Assembly: GCA_964537965.1 (NCBI GenBank)
Contig: CAZIDB010000115.1
Coordinates: 1 to 14,883 of the forward strand
Reading direction: 5' to 3'
DNA from: SURF-24 sp964537965
Lineage (GTDB): Bacteria; Bacteroidota; Ignavibacteria; Ignavibacteriales; SURF-24
DNA: 14,883 nt
Shown here piece after piece: positions 14,303 to 14,883 of the stretch. Below the pieces are notes generated by a model. The model had not been told where the DNA came from and made no database searches. It was given only the letters and a program-made list of their open reading frames with translations. Numbering within the stretch: the stretch's first letter is position 1; every line of letters starts with the position of its first letter. A program made the position numbers and the translations under genes.

Positions 14303-14883
14303 CTATATTTTTTTTATTCCAATTCCCGGTCTATCGGATAAAATTACTCTTCCATCAATTACTTTTGCCCCTTCATAAATGTCGTTTGCAATAAGAAGTG
14401 CGCCGTCAAGGTCAGCCCAATCAACCATTGGAGAAAGTTGTGCGGCTGCAGAAATTGCACAGGATGTCTCAGTCATACAACCAATCATTACTTTCATTCC
14501 CAATGCTCTTGCAAGAGTAAGCATTTTATATGCTTCGCGCATACCGGTGCTTTTCATTAGTTTAATATTTATACCCGAGTAAACTCCGTGAGCTTTCAGC
14601 ACATCTGGAAGCCGCTGAACTGCCTCATCACCAATAGTAGGGAGTGGACTATGTTCCGTAAGCCAAGCGTTGCCGTCAAAATCCGTCTTAGGCATTGGCT
14701 GCTCAACAAACACACAATTTCTTTCCTTTAACCAGTGAACCATATCAAGCGCAAAATTTTTATCTTTCCATCCTTCATTAACATCAACACAAATTGGTGT
14801 ATCCGTTACAGAGCGGATTGTCTCTATCATCATTTTATCTGTATCTCTTCCCAGTTTCACTTTAAGAATTTTAAATTCCTTTG
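14303..14883 (-). CDS. Dipeptide (L-Ala-D/L-Glu) epimerase-like enolase-superfamily enzyme, 5' end cut by window edge
   Basis: The reading frame is open from the right edge to the stop at 14303 (192 residues of the C-terminal part); a GTG at 14860 is not the start but the middle residue of the KxK motif. Counting from the first whole codon, LKVKLG gives catalytic lysines K7 and K9, CVDVNEGW the metal ligand D33, FVEQP the ligand E60, IGDEAV the ligand D85, and GINIKL the opposing catalytic lysine K107. This set and the late DLDGALLI segment fit the muconate-cycloisomerase subgroup, nearest to L-Ala-D/L-Glu epimerases (YcjG/YkfB), which act on murein peptides or other dipeptides in the cytoplasm. 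The missing part, roughly 150 residues, would hold the N-terminal capping domain. Exact dipeptide preference cannot be told. A strong terminator follows. Confidence 0.85.
   Translation of the reverse strand, partial: KEFKILKVKLGRDTDKMMIETIRSVTDTPICVDVNEGWKDKNFALDMVHWLKERNCVFVEQPMPKTDFDGNAWLTEHSPLPTIGDEAVQRLPDVLKAHGVYSGINIKLMKSTGMREAYKMLTLARALGMKVMIGCMTETSCAISAAAQLSPMVDWADLDGALLIANDIYEGAKVIDGRVILSDRPGIGIKKI

Noticed and set aside
14858..14860. GTG as the start of the epimerase-like gene
   Set aside because: The frame stays open to the window edge and the upstream residues complete the catalytic LKVKLG motif, so the true start is outside the window.
1..14883. CRISPR arrays, tRNA or rRNA genes, insertion sequences
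   Set aside because: No regularly spaced repeats, cloverleaf-like stretches, transposase frames or terminal inverted repeats were seen on either strand.

Overview
The window looks like a piece of a low-GC, Gram-negative chromosome from the Bacteroidetes/Chlorobi side of the tree, with Ignavibacteria-like lineages the best guess. This is inferred from the A+T-rich coding style, an outer-membrane beta-barrel protein, a lipoprotein, and weak or missing Shine-Dalgarno sites at several starts; no taxonomic marker gene is present. Every gene is on the minus strand, so transcription runs from high to low coordinates. The genes at both edges are cut by the window.

Right part (14883 to about 12500). 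A 5'-truncated enolase-superfamily gene, most like L-Ala-D/L-Glu (dipeptide) epimerase, ends in a clear rho-independent terminator (14251-14280). After it come a TrxB-like FAD/NAD(P)H flavoprotein and, 48 bases on, a membrane di-iron fatty-acid 2-hydroxylase of the Scs7/FA2H type, possibly for hydroxylating membrane lipids.

Middle and left part (12392 to 1). A GH9 endoglucanase-like secreted enzyme precedes a tightly packed seven-gene block that reads as a synthase-dependent exopolysaccharide system. In transcription order the block holds: a KaiC/RecA-like protein with an eroded nucleotide site and a C-terminal domain resembling a degenerate GGDEF fold (similar in plan to BcsE of cellulose systems); a 957-residue TPR plus outer-membrane barrel export protein (BcsC/PgaA plan); a periplasmic SGNH hydrolase/acyl-esterase; a processive GT2 synthase with QRYRW motif (PgaC/BcsA/HasA-like); a small single-pass membrane protein with a Gln/Tyr/Pro-rich tail; a membrane-anchored GATase-like plus deacetylase-like protein that has lost the metal-binding residues of NodB enzymes; and a lipoprotein with fibronectin type III domains that runs off the left edge.

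Proposed joint working (inference): the GT2 protein polymerises and translocates a beta-linked polymer; the TPR-barrel carries it across the periplasm and outer membrane; the SGNH protein, the deacetylase-like protein and the GH9 enzyme trim or modify it; the FN3 lipoprotein may hold polymer or partners at the surface; and the KaiC/GGDEF-like protein may be the cytoplasmic regulator. The set matches no canonical bcs, pga, pel or alg operon that I recognise, and it is the most likely undescribed system here. The polymer itself cannot be named from sequence. No RNA genes, insertion sequences or CRISPR arrays were seen, and no gene-free stretch exceeds about 150 bases.
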